NCBI GenBank assembly: GCA_946902875.1 | Contig: OX336345.1 | Coordinates: 13,237,395-13,301,394, forward strand | Reading direction: 5' to 3' | Source of the DNA: Nematopogon swammerdamellus | Taxonomy: Eukaryota; Arthropoda; Insecta; Lepidoptera; Adelidae | DNA length: 64,000 bases | Shown: in pieces, positions 32,660 through 43,400 of the stretch | Numbering within the stretch: position 1 is the first letter of the stretch | How the letters are laid out: the number at the start of each line of letters is the position of its first letter | The notes under the pieces: model-generated | Told to the model about the DNA's origin: nothing | The model's input: the letters and a program-made list of their open reading frames with translations, nothing else | The model's database searches: none | Program-made: the position numbers and the translations under genes

Positions 32660-33990
32660 TCATAAATTGGTTCACGGTGGAGATGATGCCAGTTCTAGCA
32701 CTGAATATATTGATAGAATGTTGTCAAGACAGAATGTTGTGTGCAGGTGATTGCGCGCGGGTGATAGATGCTTGAACTTTGTAAACAAAAATGGTTCATG
32801 GTGGAGATGATGCCTGTTCTATCACTGAATATAATGATAGATTGTGTGCAGGTGATTGCGCGCGGGTGATAGATGCATGAACTTTGTAAACAAAAATGGT
32901 TCATGGTGGAGATGATGCCTGTTCTAGCACTGAATATAATGATAGATTGTGTGCAGATTGCACGCTATTATGAGCAGCCAAAGCATGTCAACTAGGGCAC
33001 GTTTGGCTGTCCATGGTGGAGTGCTGGCCCCTACACTTATGTAAGGGAGTGAAAGTTGGGCATGGCAGAAGAAGCATGAAAGCAGGATTAATGCTGTGGA
33101 AATGCGCACGTTGTGGAGTATGTGTGGAGTTACAATGAAAGATAGATTGAGAAATAGTGTAGTGCGAGAGCGCTGTGGGCTGAAAGAAGATATAGTGACA
33201 AGGATTGAGAAAGCGATGCTTCGGTGATTCGGTCATGTTGGAAGTATGGATGATAGGAGACTAACGAAAGAAATTTATGAAGCAAATGTGAGTGGAAGAG
33301 TCGGGAAGGGTCGCCCTAGACGCACTTACTTGGACCAGATCGGGCATGTGCTCAAAAAGGGGTAATTGCGTAGTACCTGTAACCGACGAGCATGCATGAA
33401 GAACATTATGGGAGTGGAAGAGGCGGCAGAGGTGTGTCAGGATCGTGGCACGTGGAGATCCGTTGTCTCTGCCTACCCCACCGGGAAACAGGCGTGACGC
33501 TATGTATGTATGTATGTATGTATTGTGTGCAGGTGATTGCGCGCGGGTGATAGATACATGAACTTTGTAAACAAAAATGGTTCATGGTGGAGATGATGCC
33601 TGTTCTAGCACTGAATATAATGATAGATTGTGTGCAGGTGATTGCGCGCGGGTGATAGATGCATGAACTTTGTAAACAAAAATGGTTCATGGTGGAGATG
33701 ATGCCTGATCTAGCACGAATATAATGATAGATTGTGTGCAGGTGATTGCGCGCGGTTGATAGATGCATGAAATTTGTAAACAAAAATGGTTCATGGTGGA
33801 GATGCCTGTTCTAGCACTGAATATAATGATAGATTGTGTGCAGGTGATTGCGCGCGGGTGATAGATGCATGAAATTTGTAAACAAAAATGGTTCATGGTG
33901 GAGATGATGCCTGTTCTAGCACTGAATATAATGATAGATTGTGTGCAGGTGATTGCGCGCGGGTGATAGATGCATGAATGTTGTAAAAAA
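32660..33990. repeat. 105-bp minisatellite interrupted by a LINE
   Basis: The unit contains GGTTCATGGTGGAGATGATG, CACTGAATATAATGATAGAT, TGTGTGCAGGTGATTGCGCG and GTGATAGATGCATGAACTTT. Successive copies start near 32,793, 32,898, 33,579, 33,684, 33,788 and 33,890, spacing 105, 105, 104 and 102 with a diverged first unit. The gap 32,955-33,525 is a LINE insertion. Confidence 0.85.
32955..33525 (+). mobile_element. RTE-like LINE 3' end with (TATG)n tail
   Basis: Coding words are [51 protein letters not shown] and CQDRGTWRSVVSAYPTGKQA, followed by GCTATGTATGTATGTATGTA. This is the end of an RTE-group polyprotein, 5'-truncated, with a stop after MLR and one after LKKG. It is inserted within the 105-bp minisatellite. 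Confidence 0.8.
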
Positions 33991-34357
33991 AAAATGCTCC
34001 CTGAGTCGCTATTTTGAATATTATTTCGATTTTACAATATATTTTATGTCATATTATTTATAATCTATAATTTTGTTTTAATTAACCCTTGCGCTCCCAT
34101 TGTGTCCGGGTGGACCTAAGTTTACCTTTGGTTCCCGTTGTGTCCAAGCGAACCTCGTAATATATGGTACATTTGGTCTAGGTGCTATTTCAGTAATTGT
34201 TTCTTACTAGAACGAGAAAGATGGTTTTCATATGGTTAAAAATCCTTGCCTTCATCTTCAAATAGGTACTTATTAGCCACATTTCAAACATACAGAAACA
34301 TAAATACTGACGGTCTTTTTCGACAGCCGTGGGATGGATTAAAGTCCTACTTAATCA

Positions 34358-34670
34358 CCTTTTTTTTTATGGAAACTGACACGGTTGGCTACATCACCTA
34401 TGATATGATCCGTGATGTCAACCCATAACACCGGGTGAACTAGGTGCCATGTCAGTGCTTCCCTTCATTTCGCGCTGGCTACACTGAACTGGACGGAAAA
34501 CACGAACTCTTTACATAGCCGTTTCGACCGAGACGTCTCTGGGATAAACCCTACCACCTAGTAAGGTAAGAAGGGAAGGGACCCACAGTTTAACGTGGAA
34601 TCCGAACCACGGTCAGCCTCCGACGGTCGAGCGGTCAACCATCGAAGTACTACGCGCTCAGCGTTTCTTA
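34358..34670 (-). repeat. 5S rRNA-headed SINE
   Basis: Tail and body on the - strand are as at 31,005. The head continues GGTTCGGATTCC and CGCTCGACCGTCGG and reaches 5S box C-like AGTACTTCGATGG, GTTGACCG. 33,991-34,357 shows no recognisable feature apart from a GTGTCCGGGTGGACC / GTGTCCAAGCGAACC pair near 34,103. Confidence 0.75.
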
Positions 34671-35104
34671 ACCCATTCATTGCCACCAGCGCACCGTTTG
34701 CGTTGAACGAGATTTCGATTTGGTGCCACCAACGCACCGTGTGCGTTCAAGTGGAGCTTGCCTATTTATGGTCGCTGTTAAAAAAATTTACAAATTTGGT
34801 TAAATTTCTGGCAACACAGGCTAAGGGAAATAATTTTTACATGTAAAAACACTGTCGGTTTTAGGTACGCGCTGTCAGTTTCGTTTCGTCAGTTGGAAAA
34901 AAATTGGCTTGAATTGCGCTACTTTTTATTATCAAATAAATCAAGAAATACAATGGTGTCCATAATACAAATTTATGGGAAGTAATTGATGAGCAATATT
35001 CTTCGTTTTACACAATAATTTTCATTGTTTCATTGTATAATCATTAATCATAGAATAAAACGATATGCACGCATATGGTGCGTTCACTGGCATACCTGGG
35101 TAAA
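34671..35104. mobile_element. possible TTAA-type MITE
   Basis: TTAACCCATTCATTGCCACC, AGCGCACC at the left is imperfectly mirrored by GGTGCGTTCACTGGCATACC, TGGGTAAA at the right. The words GCGCACCG and ACGCACCGTGTGCG recur internally. The ends differ in several bases, so this is tentative. Confidence 0.45.
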
Positions 35105-35201
35105 TCCTTGGATGGTTTTATGCATGATGAATAAATGATTTTAGGTATAATCTTTTTTGAAGTAATTTTACTTATTTTTAAATTATATAATAAATTATTT
35201 A

Positions 35202-35372
35202 TACACGGCGTTGCAATTGCCTCCACAATATTTTTAACTGACATCAGAACAACTTCTGCGGCGAAAACAAAATTTTGAAACAAAAAAAAAAAAATGTTTT
35301 CTATACAATTTTTAAATACCTATTCTCAAAATGTATGGGTAAACCATTTTTTTTTCTTTAAATTAAAAGTAA
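35202..35372. mobile_element. truncated TACACGG-type MITE
   Basis: The left end TACACGGCGTTGCAATTGCC, ATATTTTTAACTGACATCAG and the A/T blocks match 8,337-8,520. The right half is missing. A SINE fragment follows. Confidence 0.65.
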
Positions 35373-35404
35373 TAAACGACGCAAGGTCGCTGGTTGCCAC
35401 AGTA

Positions 35405-35640
35405 AATAAAATACGACCGTGGTGGTTCGGCTGGCTGTGTTTCGGATTCCACTTGAAACTGTAGTTTCATGCCTTTATGTACATACGTATTTAGCTGGTA
35501 GGGATCAACCCGTTTGGATTGGTACACCAGCACTGAACGAATGTCTGTCGAAGAAAACTGCTATAAAAATTATACATGTTTTCATCCAGTTCAATGTAGC
35601 CGGGACGACCAAAGGAAAGACTGACATGGCACCTCTCTGA
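35405..35640 (+). repeat. SINE (shared body), diverged
   Basis: Words GTGTTTCGGATTCCACTTGA, GGTACACCAGCACTGAACGA, GTCTGTCGAAGAAAACTGC, CCAGTTCAATGTAGCCGGGA and GACTGACATGGCACC follow the family order. The 5S or other head is not recognisable. Confidence 0.65.
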
Positions 35641-35814
35641 CACTGACTGACTAACAATTACTCGGGCATACACTTTACATGATAATAGAATCAAGTCGAA
35701 GTTTATTTGCATGTTTGTGCAGTCATCAAGTAAACTACTAAACCAATTTGAATGCATTTTCACAAAAATGTGGAATATGCCACTTTGTTTAATAAAAACT
35801 TATATAAATACTTG

Positions 35815-36130
35815 TGTCGAGCCGTGCGACTAGTGGGTGACCTCGAAGTGTCCCGCGATCTAGAACCACTGCAACTCCGTGGGATGTCGGCTCTCTAAGT
35901 GTGGTCTATCGCGAATTCCTGGGGGAGTACTATCCCACCATCCACTTTTCACCTCCGCACCACGCGCACTGGGCAGGGATTGCATTATAGCGGATGCGTG
36001 CCATGCAATCTGTTCTCCTCATCTTTCCTCTACAGAACCGGTAGTCTCTGGAACGCTCTCCCTGCCCATATATGTCCCTTTTATACTGTACTTGCACAGT
36101 CTCAGATTCTCCAAGGGCGTAAATAGGCGC
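35815..36130 (+). mobile_element. LINE C-terminal fragment
   Basis: It encodes RAVRLVGDLEVSRDLEPLQL, then FHLRTTRTGQGL and YRTGSLWNALPAHICPF, the C-terminal end of the LINE family seen inverted at 48,960. Stops interrupt it. 36,131-36,600 shows no recognisable feature. Confidence 0.65.
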
Positions 36131-36599
36131 CTGTAAGGCCGGCATGGCATTCGCAACTCTCGCATACGACCGAATGTCCTTATAATTCTTCCCATTCCCA
36201 TTTCAAGCGCTTCCCATTTTAGATCTTCTGACATCACCACACCTTAATCCTTTTGCGACTTAACTGGTTGTAAATTTTAAAGGTATTTAGAGTGGACACT
36301 TTACCGGCGTTCTGATGATCACACGTTTTGCCCCATGCGCCTCGCCTCGCGTTTTTCAAGTTGTTGCTATAATAATAGCAGGATAATGATTATCAATTAA
36401 CATTGTCACTAAATCTTTGATTGTCACTCATTGTAGCAACAACATTGTACTAGAGACTGACGCCAACAGCTCTTTTTGGCGCACACGCCATGACGCGCAT
36501 ATGCAATTGGGCGGCTACTAGTGCAACACTACAATGCAAGCATGTTCTTATATGAATGTCAATTAGATTTTAAATATAAAATGTAGCTTTTATTTTAAG

Positions 36600-36930
36600 C
36601 TCTTGGCTTCCAGAAGGGCCGGCCGGCCCCCAAACCGCTTACATCAGTTGACTTCCAGAAGGGCCAGTCGGTCCCAAAAGAGATTAAATATCGCTAATTG
36701 CGATTTCTATGAATTTTTCATATTAGAATGAGTGAGAATGCTGGGCGGTAAGAATAAAAATCTTCGCCTTTCCTGTAGAAAAATATTCCCAGGTCTTGAA
36801 ACCTGAGAACTGAGAACAATCATTTTGACGGCCGTAATTTTTTTTATACCTACGTCATTTCTGGCAGGATAGTAAAGCGGTCTCTAGTCTAACGCTATTG
36901 AGAATGCGTTATTTGAATAAATAACTAATG
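36600..36930. repeat. dispersed repeat with GGCCGGCCGGCC-like motif
   Basis: GGCTTCCAGAAGGGCCGGCC, TTCTATGAATTTTTC, TCTTCGCCTTTCCTGTAGAA and ATTTCTGGCAGGATAG recur in inverse at 38,420-38,640 and in diverged form at 63,205-63,480. It is non-coding and of unknown class. 36,931-37,675 holds nothing recognisable. Confidence 0.55.
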
Positions 36931-37675
36931 ATCCTCACTCACTTATAACTATACTGTTTTCTGGGGAACTTCATTAGCTGTCAAGAGCCCATAGAGGTTA
37001 TTGATATAACTTCATTACTTTTGTTTATTTAAAAATTTTAAAACATGACAGGAGTTAATTACATAACTTTCATTAAACTCTTTATAATTTGGTAACTAAC
37101 TACCAGTCCCATCCGATAATCCACACAGCCGCAACATTCACCACACCCCTCATGTTGGCAAGGCTATCCTGAAATCAGAATGGCAAACTGCTTATAAAAT
37201 AAAACAACAAGATTCAGTATTTTTCAAGCAAGCCCATTTACACTAATTTGTTTTTTTAATTTTTTTATCATACCAACATGGTTTTCTGTGCCGAGGGACT
37301 GATACGGTGCAGTCGACAGAGCAGTCAGATTACATTTTCTGTAGATCACCTGTTATAAACATCTGATTTAAACATCTTTTTTTTGGCACTTACGTCCAAG
37401 CTCCATAATCCTTTTCTTCCTTACCTTATCTTACTAGTTAGATAAAAGGTAGATAGTGGTAAGGGGGGGATTGGAGAGGGAACTCCGAAATGAACCTACT
37501 TGTGCTTTTCGATCCAAGTATAGCAGTTTTGTCACTCCCATAGGCGGATAATGTATTTCCGCGATTTTGGATTTATATTTATTTTTTCAACATTCAAGAC
37601 TTCTCGAATGGAGACCACGTACAAGCTAACGTAATGTGGGATGCCCCCGGCTAGGCGGACAGACGACCTAAAAAC

Positions 37676-37950
37676 GAAAAAACCGGCCAAGTGCGAGTCG
37701 GACTCGCGCACCGAGATTTCCGCACCCCAAAAAAACATTGAAAAAAAAACACATTTCTTGTATGGAAACCCCCCTTAATTTTTTAAGTTTTCTATTTTTT
37801 ATTATTTGTTATATCCGCCACATTCTGTGAATATTTCAACGGGCTACCTATTACAGTTCATGAGATACAGCCCTCGGACAGACGGATGGACGGACAGACA
37901 GCGTAGGCTTAGTAATAGGCTTCCGTATGGGATACGGAAACTTAAAAAGA
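37676..37950 (+). repeat. dispersed lepidopteran repeat (AAGTGCGAGTCGGACTCGC)
   Basis: It begins ACCGGCCAAGTGCGAGTCGG and ends in ACAGACAGCGTAGGCTTAG, TAATAGGCTTCCGTATGGG. The same end is at 17,560-17,625 and the same beginning, inverted, at 18,676-18,735. This wording is common in lepidopteran genomes. The class is uncertain. Confidence 0.65.
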
Positions 37951-37954
37951 TAGC

Positions 37955-38178
37955 CGGGAGTGGATGGATAAGAGTGGAATTGCATGTGGTGGTGTGCCTT
38001 GGGAGAGGCATATGTCCAGCAGTGGACCAATACGAGAACTTAGCTGATCACTTTCTCACCCCGAACAGCCCACCCCCTTTAACGCCTTGGCTTCCATGTA
38101 TTGTAATGTATTGTTTATTGATTATTTATATGGTAATTAGACTGAACTCGAACTTGTCACAATTTGTTCTGTGTTGCC
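37955..38178 (+). repeat. two LINE 3' scraps
   Basis: 37,955-38,030 (GAGAGGCATATGTCCAGCAG, TGGACC) is the last stretch of the RTE family at 17,885. 38,097-38,178 (TGTATTGTTTATTGATTATT, CTCGAACTTGTCACAATTTG) is the 3' tip of the LINE at 28,022. Confidence 0.55.
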
Positions 38179-38419
38179 ATGCCATGCCATTGTTGCCAAT
38201 GCCATTGCGCGCCCGCGCGCACTTAAACTCAAATATTTAGTAAAGTAATGAAGTGAGATCTATAACCTTTATTGGCACTTGAAACTAATGAAATTCTCCA
38301 CGAAATGGAATACAAGTGAGTATTCACTCATTTAGAAGCACAGAAAAATTTTTTTAACTGCAGGAAAAACAATATAGACCCAAAAAAAATTAAATTGCTG
38401 AATTACCCTTTGCGAATCA

Positions 38420-38640
38420 TATATCGACGTGTAGATCATAAATTTAACTATTCAAATAACGCACAGTTTTCCTGCCAGAGAATATTTTTAAAGCGTGTTC
38501 TATAGGAAAGGCGAAGGTTCTTATCCGTACAGCCCGTCCTTACGTAAGAAAAATTCATAGAAATTTATCAATGAATTTGCGATTTTTTTTTTGGTCCGGC
38601 GGGCTGGTCTTCCGGAAACCAAGAGGTTAATATAGAGAAA
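38420..38640. repeat. inverted copy of the 36.6-kb dispersed repeat
   Basis: The reverse complement contains TTTCTATGAATTTTTCTTAC, TTCGCCTTTCCTATAGAACA and TCTGGCAGGAAAACTG. With 36,600-36,930 it forms an imperfect inverted pair. Confidence 0.5.
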
Positions 38641-38753
38641 ATTTTATTATAATTTCATTAAAAATTCAAAGATTGTTTTTATAAATAGTATAGATAGGAA
38701 AACTTTATTGCTCCAAGAAACATTCTACAGCAACAAGAGTCAACCTTTGGATA

Positions 38754-39010
38754 GTGTATTTTAATTGACTGCGTTCCTTTCAGGGGGTTGTTCTGTATCC
38801 TAAACTGAGTAACTTTTGTTCTACAGCTTTTGGAAATTGGAAAAAAAAATTCACTTTCTCCATACATTTAAGGGCAGACCTAACCTCCAAATGTATGGGG
38901 AAAGTGAATTTTTTTTTTCAAAAATTCCAAAAGTTGTAGAAAAAAAGTTGCTCAGTCTAGGATACAGAACAACCCCCTGAAAGGAAGGCAGTCAATTAAA
39001 ATACACCCTG
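38754..39010. mobile_element. foldback MITE, arms about 115 bp
   Basis: Left arm GTGTATTTTAATTGACTGCG, TTTCAGGGGGTTGTTCTGTA, TTCACTTTCTCCATACATTT is mirrored to CCCTG at 39,010, which is followed by TA. The loop is only about 15 bp, so the transcript would form a long hairpin. The CAGGGTG terminus resembles that of the mariner-type element at 9,957. Confidence 0.8.
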
Positions 39011-39139
39011 TATAAATAATAGTAGTTATGTATTTACAAATAAAATTCTCATATCATTGTTACTACGTATTAAGTTATTTTATTTTACTTTCAATATTAT
39101 TGGTGATAGTACTTTTAAGTAGTAGTACTTACAGAGTGG

Positions 39140-39215
39140 AATTTTTTCCTCAGTCGTTCCACACTGGAACCTATACTGGAGTAGAGAACACAGCTGAGGC
39201 TACTGTGTGCCCATC
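39140..39215 (-). repeat. tRNA-type SINE, downstream half (before the nested insertion)
   Basis: ACTGGAGTAGAGAACACAGC, TGAGGCTACTGTGTGCCCATC matches the body of the SINE at 63,831-64,000. It stops exactly at the MITE end and resumes at 46,084. Confidence 0.65.
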
Positions 39216-39491
39216 TAAAGGCGGGTCCAGACGAGTGTAATGTAACATGTAATGCATCGTGTAATGTAACGCGAATTCTGCGTTTTGACGGCACTGCGAG
39301 CATTACATGTAACGCTCGGGCCGGCGCTCGCGCTGATCCATCGGCTGTCGGTTTTTAGCATGAACACAAAGGCGCTCGCAGTGTTCGTGACGGTTGTGTC
39401 GTGTGGGCGTTCATGATGTGGACTGACGAACAATCTCTTGAACTTATTAGTTTATATCAAGAAAAACCTGTTATTTGGAATGCATAATGCA

Positions 39492-40018
39492 TGGTCAATG
39501 CAAACACAGATAATAAAATAATGTATCAGGTAGATATTTGAATTTCCGCGCCAACTGACAGACTGACCAGATTCTTTTATTTCTACCTACATTAAAATTA
39601 GTTTTTCTCCATACCGATTTTTTCCTCCTACTTCACTTCCTTCCTTACACAAGCAAGCACCAAAAAATTACGCTGCCGCGCGCCGTGCATCGCATCGACG
39701 CCATTGTGGCCGTGAGCTCCCGGGTACGCATATACGCCGGTCGAGAGCACACCAGAAAGTCCGCGTGTGCAACGGTGCAGGAGTGTGTCACAGAAACGCT
39801 AGGGAAGCCGTCGAAGTCAAACGGTAGGCTTCAAGACCGTCGCAACAACCGCACGTCCAGGCCTGGACACACAGCTGCGTGCGTCGCTGGAGCGAGTCTG
39901 CGCCATCCATCCATCACACGTAATTGGACACCAGGGTGAACGAGGAGGCGATGCTCAAAGTCGCCGGCGCATGAAGGAACCAGGTGCGTCCTCTATCCTC
40001 CTCTCCTTGGCCTGACCA
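39492..40018 (+). repeat. BEL/Pao 5' long terminal repeat
   Basis: 527 bp, begins TGGTCAATGC and ends GGCCTGACCA. ATGCA precedes it (39,487-39,491). It contains AATAAA in its first 30 nt. By eye it differs from the 3' copy only at one base (GAGCTCCC versus GAGCTTCC). Confidence 0.97.
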
Positions 40019-40499
40019 TTTTTTGTTCCTTCGAACCGCATTATTCAGTTAACTTAAAATCATAAATCAATCAAATTATTATTTCTAACTTTCAAATCAT
40101 TCAAAGTTAAGTTGTGGAAAAAAATCTAAATTGTATAAATATCTTGAGAAATTACTAAAAATCAATCATATTTCTGTTCAATTCATTGTTTGATTCCATT
40201 TATATTCATTACCAGTAAAATTACGTAATCTGTAACATTTTTTCCACAGTCGAAAATTTAAAAAATATTTCTCAACTTACCTTCAAATTCATTGTACGAA
40301 CTTTTTTCCATTGTGTTCTACCAACCCTACGGCAGTTTGTACCGTACGAACTTTTTATTGTCTGTGTTTGCAACCGTTGGCGGTCTGCCAGTCCAGTGTC
40401 AATCTGACAGCTGAGTAGGTTAATGTTCTGCTTGAGTTGTTTTGTTTGTTATTGGGTTTGAGAAGTTTTGCTAAACATTTGCGGATTATCTCGTGAAAA

Positions 40500-43400
40500 A
40501 TGACGGAAATACAAAAGAATGTGACGAAAGCGCGACTCACGGCGGGCGAAATACGCAGTTTGTATGAATTCGCGACATCAGTGTCGGTCACTCGAAATGC
40601 TGAAGACTTACGAAAGTTGCAAGTGCAATCCACTCATGTTGCGAGGCTCCGCGATCAATTCGAAACCGCGCAGATCGCTGTTCTATCGGCGAGTACCGAC
40701 TCCCAGCCCAAGGAGGACAAGCTGTACTACGAGATTATGGCTATGTTATATTCAATAGAGGTACTGTGCAATGATTTGTTTCTTATTGATAAGACAAGCC
40801 AGACACAAAACAACACCGTACACCACACTCAAAGCAACACTGTACCGCTGCCAAAAATACAACTGAGCAAATTCACAGGTGAAATGGTTGAGTGGACAAA
40901 CTACATATCAATATTCAACAGTTTAGTTCACAATAATACACAGCTGAATGGAGTGCAACGCTTGCATTATTTGTTGTCAACGCTGCACAAAGAACCCTTA
41001 GCACTCATCCGACACTTGCCAATAACCGAAGAGAATTATAATGTTGCATATAAGTTGTTGGTCGATCGCTACGAAAACAAACGGTTAATCGGAGATAAGC
41101 ATCTCGAAGCGATCTTAGAACTTCCTAGCTTCAGTACTAATCCCTCTGGTTACTTGCGAAGGTTCGTAGCAACTCTCAAGGAAAACCTCGAAGCACTCAA
41201 AGCACTCGGCTTTGATGTAGATTCTTGGAGCTTTATATTGCTCCACATACTGAGCAAAAAGCTGTCCGTTGATGTTCGCACTAGGTTCGAGCTAGAACAT
41301 AGCATGCACGCAATTCCAACCTTCAATCACCTGCTGAGCTTCTTGGAAATACAATTGAAAGTTCTTGAGAACGTGGCGGGCGTCAAGGTCAGTGCAGCGT
41401 TCAAACACAATGCCAATACTGCCAGCTGTCACACAATACTGCAAAACACTGTATGCTCTTTTTGCAACGACAAAGAGCACAACATTCACAGATGCCCAAA
41501 GTTTGATGAATTAGACCTCAGTCAACGCAAAGCTTTTGTACAAAAACAAAAGCTCTGCTTCAACTGTCTGCGTACACACGGGCCCAAGTGCACTTCTAAA
41601 TACACCTGCCGCGTGTGTCAGCAGCGACACCACACCAAACTACATGACAACATACAGTCCACTAAATATTCACTAAACACATCAACATTAACACCAGGCA
41701 GCGTGCCGCAACACGAGGGTGCTGTTCCATCACTAAGCACCACAGTCCATCCTCCAGTGTTCAGCACTGTCCACCGTCATTCAGCCAAGTTGCTACCGAC
41801 CGCGGTAGTGACTGTCGTTGATCGGTACGGCCAAGACCACCGAGTACGTGCATTGCTGGACTCTGCGTCGCACGTCAATCTGCTGAGCGAACACGTAGCT
41901 CAAAAATTAAACCTTAAGCGAACGCGCTCCGGAGCCATCGATCCGGTCGGCGACTCCGACGCTATCCACACCAATGGTAGTGTGCTGCTCACTCTCAAAA
42001 TCGGCATCGAGGGTGAGCGGTCCACACTGACCGAAGAAGCTTGGGTGATGAAGCGCATCACTAAAGACCTACCGCTCTGTCCATTACCAAGCGAGGTCAA
42101 GGAAGCTTGCGCTCATCTCGAACTCGCAGATCCTCACTTCGACGTTCCCGGTCCCATCGATTTATTGATCGGAAGTGACTGGTACTTTGAAATTACAGAA
42201 GAAAAGAAACTAAGACTAGGTGACCACATGCCAAAGGCGATCCTCACAAAATTTGGTTGGGCGCTGATGGGTTCCGTGCCCATAGATACCAACGTGTGCG
42301 TCAACTCAACGAGCGTTACAACACTCGCGTGCACGCTGTCCTTAGAAGCAACACTACAACGCTTTTGGGAAATTGAAGAAGCACCTCACCCTCCTGTTGA
42401 AGATTCAGAAAACGTGCTCTGCGAAAAGCATTTTTTGGAAACGCATTCGAGAGATCATGAAGGCCGCTTTACTGTGAGGCTGCCTTTCAAGCCCGGCCGC
42501 AAACAGCTCGGAGGTACCCATGCAGTCGCGTTGAAACGTTTCCACAATCTTGAACGCCGTCTTCTGCGAGAACCTGCACTTCGCGAAATGTACGTCGCGT
42601 TCATCGAGGACTACATCGAACAAGGACACATGCGACTAGCTGAGGACATCTCAGCTGATCGGTACTTTCTCCCGCATCACGGAGTTCTGAAGGAGACTTC
42701 TAGCACAACAAAGCTGCGCACAGTCTTCGACGCCTCTACAGCGAGCACTACGGGAGTATCGTTAAACAACATCTTGATGCCGGGACCTAAACTCCAACAA
42801 AGTATTGAGGACATAATTCTGCGATTTCGCTTACACCAAGTCGTCTTCACTGGCGACATCAAACAAATGTATCGCCAAGTGAAAATGCATAACGAAGACT
42901 GCAAATACCAGACGATTCTCTGGCGAAAATCTCCAGAGGTGCCAATCTGCCAGTACGAACTAACGACCGTGACTTACGGTGTCTCAAGCTCCGCCTACCT
43001 AGCGATGCGAGTTGTGCACGAATTAGCCGTATTGAACGAGTCCAAGTACCCAGAAGCTTCTAAGGCATTACAAGAGTCCTTGTTCGTCGATGATATAGTG
43101 TGCGGCAGCTCCACTCTACGGTCAGCCCGTACATTGCAACAGGACATTATCGCCATCCTGAGCCAAGGTGGATTCCAGCTTCGAAAATGGTCGAGCAATA
43201 GCCCAGAACTCCTGAAGTCCATGCCTCTAGATCATCTGGAGACTCCGTTTCGCTTCCAGGAAGCTGGAGATAATGTATTTAAAATCCTCGGCATGGAATG
43301 GTCCTCTCAAGCAGACGCCTTCCTCTATCATGTCACAAACATAGGCGCTGCCACAACTAAGAGAGGGATCTTGTCCAACATAGCACGCCTCTACGATCCC

